A stretch of DNA of 64,000 nt from an uncultured Lachnospiraceae bacterium (GTDB lineage Bacteria > Bacillota > Clostridia > Lachnospirales > Lachnospiraceae). Location of the stretch: the NCBI GenBank assembly GCA_910577165.1, contig CAJTLX010000008.1, positions 1 to 64,000 on the forward strand, written 5' to 3'. A program made the translations under genes and the position numbers. Shown piece by piece: positions 8,774-17,480 of this stretch. The notes under the pieces were generated by a model. It was not told where the DNA came from. It was given only the letters and a program-made list of their open reading frames with translations, and did no database searches. Each line of letters opens with the position of its first letter. Position 1 is the stretch's first letter.

Positions 8774-9481
8774 ATGTTGACGGATTATCTCGCACTTGAT
8801 TTAGAAACTACGGGGCTTAGCCCTGAGCGGGACAGAATTATTGAGATTGGCGCGGTAAAATATAAGAATGGTATGGAGACAGAACGGTTTTCGCGTTTTG
8901 TAAAAATTTACCAGTCACTCCCGGAAAAAATTATAGAATTGACAGGGATCACGGATAAAATGCTTTCTGGCGGGGACGAGGAAAAGATAGTACTCACCGA
9001 ATTTTTGAAATTTGCTAAAGGAATGCCGGTGCTGCTCGGACATAATATTGGATTTGATTTTAGTTTTCTAAAAGTTGCGGCTGCGCGTTTTGGGATGGAA
9101 TTTGAGCGGGAGGCACTCGATACACTGCTATTTGCCAAAAAACTTCATCCGGAACTTGCAAGCCGCACATTGTCGGCACTTTGCGCACATTATAAGATTG
9201 TGCAGGAAAGAGCGCATCGCGCCGTGGACGATGCCATCAGTGCGCACAGACTTTATCAGGCACTTGCGGCAACTTTCCCGGAATATGATTTTTTGCCGCA
9301 GCCGCTGTTTTATCAGCCTAAAAAGCAGGAGCCAATGACCTTGCGGCAAAAAAAGTATTTGAGTAATCTTTTGCATTATCACGGGCTGGAATACACGGAG
9401 GAAATGGATTCCCTAAATAAAAGTGATGCATCAAGAATGATTGATCGCCTTATTTTTACAAAAGGAAGATTGCAAACTTAA
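8774..9481 (+). CDS. DEDDh 3'-5' exonuclease (DnaQ/PolC-epsilon type)
   Basis: ATG 8774 fits GGGAGG at 8761 and follows the previous stop by one base. The 235-residue product has the five DEDDh landmarks: D and E in LALDLETTG (exo I), D in LGHNIGFDFSFL (exo II), and H and D in HRAVDDA (exo III). The catalytic fold fills residues 1-165. The rest is a short C-terminal domain (TLRQKKYLSNLL) seen in several Clostridial homologues, possibly for DNA binding. It trims 3' ends of DNA or RNA and could be a proofreading or repair nuclease; a separate PolC would be the replicative proofreader. Confidence 0.88.
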   Translation: MLTDYLALDLETTGLSPERDRIIEIGAVKYKNGMETERFSRFVKIYQSLPEKIIELTGITDKMLSGGDEEKIVLTEFLKFAKGMPVLLGHNIGFDFSFLKVAAARFGMEFEREALDTLLFAKKLHPELASRTLSALCAHYKIVQERAHRAVDDAISAHRLYQALAATFPEYDFLPQPLFYQPKKQEPMTLRQKKYLSNLLHYHGLEYTEEMDSLNKSDASRMIDRLIFTKGRLQT

Positions 9482-9575
9482 AAGTCCGGATCTAAATTTA
9501 CTGTAAAACTTCTAAGAAAAGACTTGCCAGTTTTGCGGAAACAGTATAAAATAGGGGGCATATGTTATTTCAAAG

Positions 9576-10184
9576 TCAGCACAGATCATTGAGAAAATCG
9601 CACACATAGTCCCGGATGGTATCGGGCAGTTCTTCCGCCTTTTTTTGGAGGGAGGAAAGTGCGTCGCGGTTTTGCGTTTTGGCGTAAAGTGATCCGAGCA
9701 AACGGTAGGTGGAACCTACATCACTGCCCGTTTTGATGGCATATTCGAGTACCTCTATAGCTTTTTCTTCCTCACCCGCCTCATACAGGCGCGTGCCAAG
9801 TTCATAGAGCTTGCGGGAAAAAGAGGTAAATCGCGCGTCACATTCCGAGAGGAATGCAAAATTTGCTGCGCCGTAGGAAAGTTTTAGGTCGGTGTTTGAT
9901 ATTCCGGAGAGATTGAGTATCTGCGCGCCGTCAAGCGGGCGGAGTGCCTCAAGAATTGCGGCGATCTCGCCGTCCTCATCGGGGATATTGGAAATATCCG
10001 GGAGTTTTGAGAGATCGATAGTTTGATAGGGCAGTCCAGAAATATCTTTTTTTCTGGTGGTGTTGGCTTCAAGTTCCCGCTTAAAAAATTCCTGGAGCAT
10101 TTCACTCTTACTTTTTACATTTTTTTTAGATTCATAGTGAATCAGGAAAAGTAAGATAAGGGTACATCCCAAAATTACTGGCAT
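9576..10184 (-). CDS. TPR-containing membrane-anchored protein, unknown function
   Basis: The 202-residue product begins with a single hydrophobic helix (residues 2-16, no cleavage motif) and then a basic/polar linker, so it is probably anchored by its N-terminus. Residues 130-195 form two tetratricopeptide-like repeats (LYELGTRLYEAGEEEKAIEV and the following YRLLGSLYAK). TPRs mediate protein contacts. GAGGTG on the minus strand lies five bases before the ATG. The gene is transcribed divergently from the small membrane peptide at 10232. No function is inferred. Confidence 0.65.
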   Translation of the reverse strand: MPVILGCTLILLFLIHYESKKNVKSKSEMLQEFFKRELEANTTRKKDISGLPYQTIDLSKLPDISNIPDEDGEIAAILEALRPLDGAQILNLSGISNTDLKLSYGAANFAFLSECDARFTSFSRKLYELGTRLYEAGEEEKAIEVLEYAIKTGSDVGSTYRLLGSLYAKTQNRDALSSLQKKAEELPDTIRDYVCDFLNDLC

Positions 10185-10231
10185 ATTGGCACCTCATTTT
10201 TAATAATTATTTTTTATGGAGGAAAATTATG

Positions 10232-10330
10232 ATGTTCAAGTCAAAAAAATCTCAGAAAACCGTTGCCGCTGTGATCGTTGTGATTCTTGTGGCCTCAATG
10301 TTAGTAGGTCTGGTTGCCGCGATTGTTTAA
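10232..10330 (+). CDS. DUF4044-type small membrane protein (32-33 residues)
   Basis: GGAGGA at 10218-10223 precedes two adjacent ATGs (10229 and 10232); the second has the better spacing. The peptide has a Lys/Ser-rich start (MFKSKKSQKT) and one membrane helix (VAAVIVVILVASMLVG), which is the layout of the tiny DUF4044 proteins common in Lachnospiraceae. It probably sits in the cytoplasmic membrane with its positive N-terminus inside. No function is known. The family match is from memory of its pattern. Confidence 0.7.
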   Translation: MFKSKKSQKTVAAVIVVILVASMLVGLVAAIV

Positions 10331-10428
10331 CTTAACTTTTTTTCCCTGTATAGTTATTTTAAATATACATAAAATAAGTGCGAATGTCAATGCCGGATGT
10401 GCATTGGGAAAGGCACGGTATAGGAAAA

Positions 10429-11451
10429 ATGAGAGATTACAGGGAAAAAAAGATCTGGCGGGGAAAGTTTTTCACCGCGTTTTTAGCTGTTACATTGATG
10501 CTTACCGCCTGCACAAGCAAGCAGGGCAGTACAGAAGATGAGTATGATCGAAAGGAAGAACAGAGAAAAAAGCTGAGCAGAGATTGGTTTGATGATTCAC
10601 AGGCGGAGCTTGACACGCAGAAAAATACCCTGGTTCCGACACAGGATCTTGTCGGACAGCCTGCGATTGAGCGCGTCTTCACCCCGGAGGATTTTGTTGA
10701 TGTGCCGGAGAATGAGCCTCCGCATATCACACAGATCCCGGAGAAAAAATTGTTTGTCGCAGAATTTACAACGTATTATAATAGTGAAAATATTTCCAGA
10801 TCAGCAAATATTGCCAGGGCCGCAGAACTTTTGGACGGGCTTGTAATTGAACCGGGCGAGGTTTTTTCATGCAGTACGGCAATTGGACCAATCACTGAAG
10901 AAAACGGTTATTTTCCTGCGGGAACCTATGTGCAGGGAAAGGTGGAGGATGGGATCGGCGGCGGTGTCTGCCAGATTTCGACCACTCTCTACAATGCGGC
11001 ACTGTATGCAAAGCTTACGATTGTGGAGCGCGCACCGCACTCAATGATTGTAAACTATGTAGATCCGGCGCGCGATGCGGCGATTGCCGGCAATTATAAG
11101 GATTTGAAACTGCGAAATGATTATGACTCTCCAGTGACAATTGCGGCACGGGCGGTGGACGGCGAGCTTACTATCTCGATTCATACCGCAGAGGAGGATA
11201 TCGGGAACGAGATAGAACTAATTAGTATTGTGCTGGAAACTATCGAGCCGGGGGAGCAGGTGGTGACCGTCGATAAAAATCAGCCGGAGGATTATTATAA
11301 AGTGACACAGAAAGCTCACACAGGGTATGTGGCGGAGCTTTACCGCGTGATACGAAGAGACGGCGTGGAGCTTGTGCGTGAGAAGGTAAATACAAGCGAG
11401 TATGCGGCAACGCCGGAATATGTAACCGTGGGGAGTCCGGGCGGACAGTAA
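10429..11451 (+). CDS. VanW-family lipoprotein with C-terminal G5 domain
   Basis: ATG 10429 gives a lipoprotein signal: positive start, hydrophobic run and lipobox LTAC, with the cysteine at about residue 24. A longer frame upstream lacks this. The VanW domain (residues about 110-265) contains FSCSTAIGPIT and GGGVCQISTTLYNAAL, the hallmark block of the family. The last 85 residues (EPGEQVVTVDKNQPEDYY and following) resemble a G5 domain, which binds cell-wall sugars or zinc. The mature protein should sit on the outer face of the membrane. VanW occurs in some vancomycin-resistance clusters but its activity is undefined. Ribosome binding site: AGGAAAA. Confidence 0.85.
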   Translation: MRDYREKKIWRGKFFTAFLAVTLMLTACTSKQGSTEDEYDRKEEQRKKLSRDWFDDSQAELDTQKNTLVPTQDLVGQPAIERVFTPEDFVDVPENEPPHITQIPEKKLFVAEFTTYYNSENISRSANIARAAELLDGLVIEPGEVFSCSTAIGPITEENGYFPAGTYVQGKVEDGIGGGVCQISTTLYNAALYAKLTIVERAPHSMIVNYVDPARDAAIAGNYKDLKLRNDYDSPVTIAARAVDGELTISIHTAEEDIGNEIELISIVLETIEPGEQVVTVDKNQPEDYYKVTQKAHTGYVAELYRVIRRDGVELVREKVNTSEYAATPEYVTVGSPGGQ

Positions 11452-11503
11452 AGGATGGGAACCGTCCTGACACAAAATTTATCCGGGCGAAGGAGGAGAA
11501 AGA

Positions 11504-13867
11504 ATGAAGAGCCGGATGACGGAGAAAATACATTTTTGGAAGGAAAAATATTTTTCGGAGCAAATGCCGATCAAACAGCGACTCTTTAATGTGATTACAC
11601 TTGGTGGAATCCTTGCGGGAGGAGCCTCGACGCTGCTTGGAATTATCTTGGGTTTCAGTATTATTTCCGTTGTTGAGACGACAGTGGTCTTTTTGATTTT
11701 GCTCTATCTGTTTTATCGGGCAAACAAATATGGTAAATTTGATTCCGTGGCGATGATGATCTGTATTGGAATAAATTTGATTCTGTTCCCGTTAATTTAT
11801 TTTTCAAATGGCGGAATGCATGGTGGTATGCCGCTCTGGTTTGTGCTGGGCGTGGTGTTTAATTTTATGCTGCTTGAGGGCAGACGCTTTTATCTTGTAC
11901 TCTTTGGCGGATTTGCTGCGGTGATAGCCTGTGCGATCGGCTCGTATTATAATCCGGATTTTGTGATTCATATTGAGTCGGAATCGGGGCTGTATCTGGA
12001 TATTTTGCAGAGTTTTTTGATTGTTTCTATAATTATTGGTGTGCTGATTCGTTTTCAGCTTGATGTCTACAAGAAGAAAAGTGAACAGCTTGAAGAGAAG
12101 ACAAAGCAGCTTGAAGCACAGGCAAAAAAGCTTGAGGAACAGACGGTACAACTTGAGCGCGCAGTAAAGGAGGCGGAGGCGGCGAACCAGGCAAAGCGCG
12201 ATTTTCTTGCAAATATGAGCCATGAGATCCGCACTCCGTTAAATGTTGTTCTTGGCATGAATGAGATGATCCGTAGGGAGAGCAGGGAAACTTCAGTGCA
12301 AAAATATGCGCATAAAATTGAAGCATCAGGCAATATTTTGCTCTCCCTGATCAATGATGTGCTGGATTTCTCGAAAATAGAGGCGGGAAATATGCAGCTT
12401 GTGCCAGTGCAGTATCAGATAAGTTCCGTAATCAGCGATATTGTGCTGCTGGTGACAGAGCGTATGCGCGGCAAGGATCTAAAATTAGATCTAAAGATCG
12501 ATGAAATGTTGCCCTGTGTGCTTTACGGCGACGAGGTGCGCATGAAGCAGATTATGTTAAATGTGCTGAATAATGCGGTAAAATACACAGAAAAGGGGAC
12601 GATTACCTTTACTGTTTCTGGAAAGAAAAAGGAAGAGGGATTTTTCCTGTATGTATCAGTGAAGGATACGGGCATTGGGATTCGCAGGGAGGATATGGAT
12701 AAGCTTGCCCACGCGTTTCAGCGCGTGGATGAACAGCGCAATGTCAATATTGAGGGAACAGGGCTGGGGCTTAGTATTACGCAGAATTTCCTGATCATGA
12801 TGGGAAGCGCGCTTGAAGTGGAGAGTGAGTACGGAAAGGGTTCCAATTTCTTCTTTACTGTGGAGCAGCCGATTATAGATGAGCGTCCGATCGGGAAGAT
12901 CAATCCGTATGAACTGCATTCGGAGGAGGAAATGACCGTTACTTACACCGCGCCGGAAGCGGAGATTTTGGTAGTGGACGACAACCGGATGAATCTGGAT
13001 GTATTTCGGGCTTTGTTAAAGAAAACCAGGGTGCGTGTGATGACGGCAAGCAGCGGGAAGGAATGTCTAAGGCTGGTAAAACGGCAGGAGTTTGATATTA
13101 TTTTTCTTGATCATATGATGCCGGAAATGGACGGCGTGGAAACCTTAAAGCAGCTAAAGGCACTTTCGGATAATCTGTCAAAGGACGCACCAGTGATCGC
13201 GCTGACAGCAAATGCAGTGGCGGGGGCGAAGGAAGAGTACATAGCGCAGGGCTTTGTTGATTATTTGTCAAAGCCAGTACAGGGCAGCACATTGGAGAAG
13301 ATGGTGCGCGATTATCTTCCGGAAAAATTAGTGCATATGGAGGAGAAAGAGAACGAAAAAGAAAAGCGAACACAGGAGAAGAGTGAGGGAAGGAAAACAG
13401 AGAAGAGCGCGGACGAAAACGTTTTTGAAGAGGAGGACAGCAATGCGAAAGAGAATGTGCAGGAATCAGAATCCAATAAGGAGATTGTGGAAGAGAAATT
13501 TCCGGGTGAGAAGCTTTTGGATGCCCACCATATTCAGGCGGAGCGCGCACTTCCCTATTTTGGGGATGATATAGAGATGTATCTGGAGATTCTGGAAGAA
13601 TTTGGTGAGGGAATGCCGGAGCGCGCAGTAAAATTGGAGGCTTCTACGGCGGACTGTACTTCCTATGCGGTCTTAGTACACGCGCTGAAATCCAATGCAA
13701 AAAATATCGGAGCAGAGGCACTTGGCGCGATGGCATATGAGCATGAGAAGGCGGCGAAGAAGGGAGATCGCGACTATATTATGCGAAGTTTTGCGCAGAT
13801 CAAGAGGGAGATGGAAATTGTAAATCGTGGAATTAAGAAGTTTTTCAGGGAATATGGCAAGAAGTAA
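11504..13867 (+). CDS. Hybrid sensor histidine kinase with receiver and HPt domains
   Basis: The 787-residue protein has six membrane helices (residues 25-185) without a large outside domain, a coiled coil (QLEEKTKQLEAQAKKLEEQ, about 190-225), a HisKA domain with phosphate-accepting H240 (NMSHEIRTPLN), an ATPase domain with N-box (NVLNNAVKYTE) and G-boxes (DTGIGI, GTGLGLS), a receiver domain with D536 (LDHMMPEMDG) and final K (LSKPV), a charged linker (about 610-670), and a C-terminal HPt domain with H726 (HALKSNAKNIGA). All phosphorelay stations are in one chain; no output domain is attached, so a separate response regulator must receive the phosphate. The stimulus is unknown. Confidence 0.92.
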   Translation: MKSRMTEKIHFWKEKYFSEQMPIKQRLFNVITLGGILAGGASTLLGIILGFSIISVVETTVVFLILLYLFYRANKYGKFDSVAMMICIGINLILFPLIYFSNGGMHGGMPLWFVLGVVFNFMLLEGRRFYLVLFGGFAAVIACAIGSYYNPDFVIHIESESGLYLDILQSFLIVSIIIGVLIRFQLDVYKKKSEQLEEKTKQLEAQAKKLEEQTVQLERAVKEAEAANQAKRDFLANMSHEIRTPLNVVLGMNEMIRRESRETSVQKYAHKIEASGNILLSLINDVLDFSKIEAGNMQLVPVQYQISSVISDIVLLVTERMRGKDLKLDLKIDEMLPCVLYGDEVRMKQIMLNVLNNAVKYTEKGTITFTVSGKKKEEGFFLYVSVKDTGIGIRREDMDKLAHAFQRVDEQRNVNIEGTGLGLSITQNFLIMMGSALEVESEYGKGSNFFFTVEQPIIDERPIGKINPYELHSEEEMTVTYTAPEAEILVVDDNRMNLDVFRALLKKTRVRVMTASSGKECLRLVKRQEFDIIFLDHMMPEMDGVETLKQLKALSDNLSKDAPVIALTANAVAGAKEEYIAQGFVDYLSKPVQGSTLEKMVRDYLPEKLVHMEEKENEKEKRTQEKSEGRKTEKSADENVFEEEDSNAKENVQESESNKEIVEEKFPGEKLLDAHHIQAERALPYFGDDIEMYLEILEEFGEGMPERAVKLEASTADCTSYAVLVHALKSNAKNIGAEALGAMAYEHEKAAKKGDRDYIMRSFAQIKREMEIVNRGIKKFFREYGKK

Positions 13868-13886
13868 TATAAGTTTTCATTCGCAC

Positions 13887-13915
13887 TTGACTTTTGCAGG
13901 GTGCTGTGATAGAAT
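13887..13915 (+). promoter_or_regulatory. Sigma-A promoter of the T-box operon
   Basis: TTGACT (13887-13892), 17-base spacer, TAGAAT (13910-13915). It is placed so that transcription begins just ahead of the T-box leader. Confidence 0.75.
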
Positions 13916-13919
13916 ATAG

Positions 13920-14212
13920 AAAGTTTATTGAAAAGGCAAGGATGAGAAGGAGTAGCTGTTGCGGACGTTTTCAGAGAGGGGATGGCGGTGCAAATCCTTA
14001 ATGGTGCAGCGGTGAAGCAGTCTCGGAGCTGCAGACCGAACCTGGGAAACTAAAAGTAGGCTCTGACGGAGGTCTTACCGTTAAAAGAGGCGTGGCATCG
14101 GAGCGATCCTGTGTCAACAGAGTGCAGAGTATTCTGAATTTAGGTGGTAACACGGACATGATGTTCGCCCTAAACTGGCCGTTCTGGTCAGCTTAGGGCG
14201 TTTTCCTTTTTT
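13920..14212 (+). ncRNA. T-box riboswitch leader, probable alanine (GCA) specifier
   Basis: The leader has the landmarks of a T-box: an AGTA element in the 5' side of stem I (GGAGTAG near 13950), the CAGAGAGGGGATGGCGGTGCAAATCC-type apical region (shown here only in part as AGAGAG and GGTGCAAATCC), and the T-box sequence itself (TAGGTGGTAACACGGAC, about 14141-14156) that pairs with the tRNA acceptor end in the antiterminator. The 3' side of the specifier loop reads GGTGAAGCAGTCTC; following the usual GAA-codon-purine pattern the specifier is GCA (14017-14019), alanine. Uncharged tRNA-Ala would then stabilise the antiterminator and switch on the three downstream genes. The class is certain; the codon is an inference from position. 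Confidence 0.9.
14166..14212 (+). terminator. T-box regulated intrinsic terminator
   Basis: CGCCCTAA (14166-14173) pairs perfectly with TTAGGGCG (14193-14200), followed by TTTTCCTTTTTT. The 5' arm lies just after the T-box sequence, the normal place for the competing terminator. Confidence 0.85.
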
Positions 14213-14274
14213 CTCTGTGTACGGACTGTGGGAAAAAAATTGGTTCGGCATAGCGAGTAAATGGAGGTGATTGG

Positions 14275-15291
14275 TTGAAAGCGGGGAAATTGCCGGGAGT
14301 GGTGGAGGAGCGTTCACTTCTTATGTATACGGAAGCGGGTAAAAAGACACAGATGCAGCAGATGGAACCTGCGCAGATTGCTTACAGCGCAGGAAATAAT
14401 GGGCATCGGTGTGTACTGGTAACTGATCAAATGGGAATTTTTGGAAATTATCAGACAAAAGCATTTTGCGCAGGAGCGTTGTTTGACCGGGTATGTGCAA
14501 AACTGGCGGCATCCGGGGCATCCGGGGAGGTATTTTCTATAAGTTTATCCCTGCCGCCAAGCCTTGAGGAGGGGGAATTAAAGAAACTGGCACAGATGAT
14601 CGCGCAGAGTGCGAAAGAACGCGGAATTACCGCATATAGTGTACAGGCGCAGGGACGTTATGAGTCTGTGGAGAAGGGAATTGTGCAGATGACAGTTACA
14701 GGTGCAGGAATTGCACCTGTCCCACCAAATTTAAGAGTCGTGCAGCCTGTGGGAAAATCCATTGTGATGGCGGGGTTTGCAGCACTTGAAGCAACAGCGA
14801 TATTTTTGTCGGAGCGGCGGGAGTTTTTATTGCGCCGTCTTTCGGCGGGCTACCTTGCACAGGGATTAAAAAAAATGGGAAAAACCGATGTGCAGAAGGC
14901 GGCTCACATTGCGTTTCATGCGGGGGCATTGGTTAAGACTGCGGGGGAGGGAGGTGTGTTTGCGGCACTCTGGGAATTAGGAGAGTATCTTGACTGCGGC
15001 ATGGATTTAAACCCCTACGATATTTTGTTGCATCAGGAAACAATTGAAGTGTGCGAACTTTTAGATATCAGCCCTTATATGCTCGCCTCCGGCGGCTGCC
15101 TATTCGCCGTGACAGAGGATGCGGACGCACTGCTTTTCGCATATGAGAAAGCAGGTATTCCCGCCGCGAAAATCGGGGTGTTAAAGGAGGGTCGCGACCG
15201 TGTACTGCACAATGGAGAAGAGGAGCGGTTCCTAGAGCCATTCCGGGCGGAGGAGATGTATCAGGTACTGGAAAGAGATTTGCGGAACTAA
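14275..15291 (+). CDS. AIR synthase/HypE-like (PurM superfamily) protein
   Basis: The start is a TTG at 14275 with GGAGGTGA ending four bases before it. The 338-residue product opens with a G-K-L-P motif like HypE proteins, followed by an N-terminal AIRS-like half (to about residue 150) and a C-terminal AIRS-C half (about 160-310, VVQPVGKSIVMAGFAALEA, then ISPYMLASGGCLFAV). PurM-fold enzymes bind ATP and phosphorylate or dehydrate amides and thiocarbamates. HypE itself ends in a Cys motif (PRIC); here the end is DLRN, so true hydrogenase maturation is unlikely. T-box control and the following Lrp regulator and aminotransferase suggest a role in amino-acid metabolism. The stop codon lies within the repeat array that follows. 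Confidence 0.7.
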   Translation: MKAGKLPGVVEERSLLMYTEAGKKTQMQQMEPAQIAYSAGNNGHRCVLVTDQMGIFGNYQTKAFCAGALFDRVCAKLAASGASGEVFSISLSLPPSLEEGELKKLAQMIAQSAKERGITAYSVQAQGRYESVEKGIVQMTVTGAGIAPVPPNLRVVQPVGKSIVMAGFAALEATAIFLSERREFLLRRLSAGYLAQGLKKMGKTDVQKAAHIAFHAGALVKTAGEGGVFAALWELGEYLDCGMDLNPYDILLHQETIEVCELLDISPYMLASGGCLFAVTEDADALLFAYEKAGIPAAKIGVLKEGRDRVLHNGEEERFLEPFRAEEMYQVLERDLRN

Positions 15292-15564
15292 AAAAACAGC
15301 AGAATCCCCTTCCATGAAAAGGGCACTGCGTAGGGTTTTCTGCGGAACTAAAAAAACAGCAGAGACCCGAAGCAGTGCCAGAAGGGGATGATGAGCGCGA
15401 AGCGAACAGAATCCCCTTCCATGAAAAGGGCACTGCGTAGGGTTTTCTGCGGAACTAAAAAAACAGCAGAGACCCGAAGCAGTGCCAGAAGGGGATGATG
15501 AGCGCGAAGCGAACAGAATCCCCTTCCATGAAAAGGGCACTGCGTAGGGTTTTCTGCGGAACTA
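15281..15564. repeat. 107-bp tandem repeats between operon genes
   Basis: A 107-base unit is repeated head to tail: copies start at 15300 and 15407 and a third, partial copy at 15514. The shared TGCGGAACTA appears at 15281, 15341, 15448 and 15555, so the array begins inside the last codons (LRN-stop) of the upstream gene. The full copies look identical by eye. Each unit carries internal complementarity: AGTGCC...GGGAT against ATCCC...GGGCACT. It lies between the HypE-like gene and the Lrp gene, ending 20 bases before the Lrp start, and contains no gene on the plus strand; apparent frames on the minus strand are repeats of each other. Confidence 0.95.
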
Positions 15565-15584
15565 TTAATAGGAGGACTTAGATT

Positions 15585-16091
15585 ATGGAAGACAAGAACA
15601 AAGATCAATTAAAGGAAGCTATTCTTCGCGCGATCGACAAGAATGCGAAGCTTTCCACAAAGGATTTAGCCATTATGCTTGGCTATACGGAGGAGGAAGT
15701 GATCATATCCATCGCCGAGATGGAGGCGGATTCGGTTATCTGCGGCTATCCGACCTTAATTAACTGGGATAAGACAAGCCGTGAGCGCGTCACCGCACTG
15801 ATTGAAGTTAAGGTAACGCCGCAGCGCGGGCAGGGGTTCGACAAGATCGCCGAGCGCATCTACCGCTTTGACGAGGTGGAGTCCGTTTATCTGATGTCGG
15901 GTGGCTTTGATTTGACCGTAATTATTGATGGCAAGAGTATGCGCGAGGTAGCAAATTTTGTTTCCAGCAAGCTTGCGCCGATGGAGGCAGTATTAAGTTG
16001 CGCAACGCATTTTGTATTGAAGAAGTATAAGGAGCATGGTATTCCGTTAGTAAGCGAAGTTGAAGATGAAAGGATGTTGATTACGCCGTGA
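15585..16091 (+). CDS. Lrp/AsnC-family transcriptional regulator
   Basis: The 168-residue protein has an N-terminal winged helix-turn-helix (residues 8-60, AKLSTKDLAIMLGYTEEEV) and a C-terminal RAM ligand-binding domain (about 75-150, with VESVYLMSGGFDLTVIIDG). Lrp-type regulators form octamers and respond to amino acids. ATG 15585 has GGAGGA eight bases upstream. The stop overlaps the start of the aminotransferase by four bases, so the two are translationally coupled, a pairing that suggests control of, or joint response with, amino-acid transamination. The gene is cotranscribed behind the T-box, so amino-acid starvation would raise both. Confidence 0.9.
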   Translation: MEDKNKDQLKEAILRAIDKNAKLSTKDLAIMLGYTEEEVIISIAEMEADSVICGYPTLINWDKTSRERVTALIEVKVTPQRGQGFDKIAERIYRFDEVESVYLMSGGFDLTVIIDGKSMREVANFVSSKLAPMEAVLSCATHFVLKKYKEHGIPLVSEVEDERMLITP

Positions 16092-17281
16092 GAAATCCAT
16101 TAAATAAAACTGTGACAGAAATCAAGCCGTCCGGAATACGAAAATTTTTTGATATTGTAAGCGAGATGAAGGATGCGATCTCTTTGGGTGTCGGCGAGCC
16201 AGATTTTGATACGCCGTGGCATATTCGTGAGGAAGGAATCTATTCGCTGGAAAAAGGGCGTACATTCTACACTTCGAATGCCGGACTTGCAGAACTGAAA
16301 GAGGAGATCTGCCATTATTTAAAAAGGAGGTTTCATCTTGAGTACAATCCGGCGAAGGAAACACTTGTAACCATCGGCGGCAGCGAGGCGATAGATATCG
16401 GTCTGCGCGCCATGTTAGATCTGGGTGATGAGGTGTTGATCCCACAGCCAAGCTATGTTTCCTACCTGCCCTGTGTAATGCTTGCGGGCGGTGTGCCAGT
16501 TGTGATTGAGTTAAAAGCGGAAAATGAATTCCGCCTGACAAAGGAGGAAGTCCTTGACGCGGTTACAGAAAAAACAAAGGTGTTAATTATGCCATTTCCG
16601 AACAATCCGACCGGATCGATTATGACAAGGGAGGATCTGCAGGAGATTGTGGATGTGGTGATTGAGAAGGATCTCTTTGTGATTTCAGATGAGATTTATT
16701 CCGAGCTGACCTATGGCGGCAATCATGTTTCCATTGCAGAGTTTCCGGGGATGAAGGAACGAACCATTGTGATCAACGGCTTTTCAAAATCTTATGCGAT
16801 GACAGGATGGCGGCTTGGCTATGCGGCGGGACCGGAGGAGATTATTGCACAGATGATAAAAATTCATCAGTTCGCCATTATGTGCGCGCCGACGACAAGT
16901 CAGTACGCCGCAGTGGAGGCCTTAAAGAATGGGGATGACGATGTTGCGATGATGCGCGAAGAGTACGATAAGCGCAGAAGATATGTGGTCAACGCGCTGC
17001 GTGAGATGGGGCTTGCCTGCTTTGAGCCAAGGGGCGCATTTTATGTATTTCCGGATATTCGTAATACTGGAATGACCTCCGACGAGTTTGCGAATCGTCT
17101 GCTTGCCGAGGAAAAGGTGGCAGTTGTTCCAGGAACGGCATTCGGAGATTGCGGCGAAGGTTTCCTTCGAATTTCCTATGCGTATTCAATCGAAAATCTG
17201 AAAATCGCACTGGGAAGAATAGAAAATTTTGTAAAAAGGCATAGAGGTGAAAGAGGCATAGGGGAAGCAAAAGGATGTTGA
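16088..17281 (+). CDS. Class I/II pyridoxal-phosphate aminotransferase
   Basis: A GTG start overlaps the Lrp stop (GTGA). The 397-residue protein has the fold-type I landmarks: GVGEPDFDTP near the N-terminus, PNNPTG, SDEIYSELTYGG, the lysine in INGFSKSYAMTGWRLGY that binds pyridoxal phosphate, and the R in GFLRISYAYS that binds the substrate carboxylate. It most resembles the aspartate/aromatic aminotransferase subgroup (PatA-like). Together with the probable alanine specifier of the T-box, an alanine- or glutamate-linked transamination is reasonable but not shown. A second enzyme of the same class lies at 42400-43587 on the minus strand. Confidence 0.92.
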   Translation: MRNPLNKTVTEIKPSGIRKFFDIVSEMKDAISLGVGEPDFDTPWHIREEGIYSLEKGRTFYTSNAGLAELKEEICHYLKRRFHLEYNPAKETLVTIGGSEAIDIGLRAMLDLGDEVLIPQPSYVSYLPCVMLAGGVPVVIELKAENEFRLTKEEVLDAVTEKTKVLIMPFPNNPTGSIMTREDLQEIVDVVIEKDLFVISDEIYSELTYGGNHVSIAEFPGMKERTIVINGFSKSYAMTGWRLGYAAGPEEIIAQMIKIHQFAIMCAPTTSQYAAVEALKNGDDDVAMMREEYDKRRRYVVNALREMGLACFEPRGAFYVFPDIRNTGMTSDEFANRLLAEEKVAVVPGTAFGDCGEGFLRISYAYSIENLKIALGRIENFVKRHRGERGIGEAKGC

Positions 17282-17400
17282 GTATGACTGCAAGGGTGAA
17301 AATGGAGCGGGCTAAAAGGGTTGGAATGGCTATTTGCTCCGTGCAAGTTTCATGAATTGCTTATAATTCAAAAAAAAATTATAAAAATATAAGAATCGGC

Positions 17401-17430
17401 TTGAAAAACGGTTCCTAGTTATGGTAGAAT
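17401..17430 (+). promoter_or_regulatory. Promoter of cheX
   Basis: TTGAAA (17401-17406), 18-base spacer, TAGAAT (17425-17430); the gene starts 51 bases downstream after GGGAGGAT. Confidence 0.6.
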
Positions 17431-17480
17431 AGCCTAAGATGCAATTTGGCTAGAATATTGATATTACGGGAGGATAAAAT

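Noticed and set aside
13098..13550. A 150-residue minus-strand frame opposite the hybrid kinase
   Set aside because: Low-complexity, without SD; the kinase receiver and HPt domains occupy the other strand.
14275..15291. True hydrogenase maturation protein HypE
   Set aside because: The C-terminal Cys motif of HypE is missing and no hyp or hydrogenase gene is nearby; annotated as HypE/AIR-synthase-like only.
15068..15608. Three overlapping minus-strand frames with nearly the same peptide
   Set aside because: They arise from the 107-bp tandem repeats; each repeats the same sequence and none has a start signal or recognised domain.
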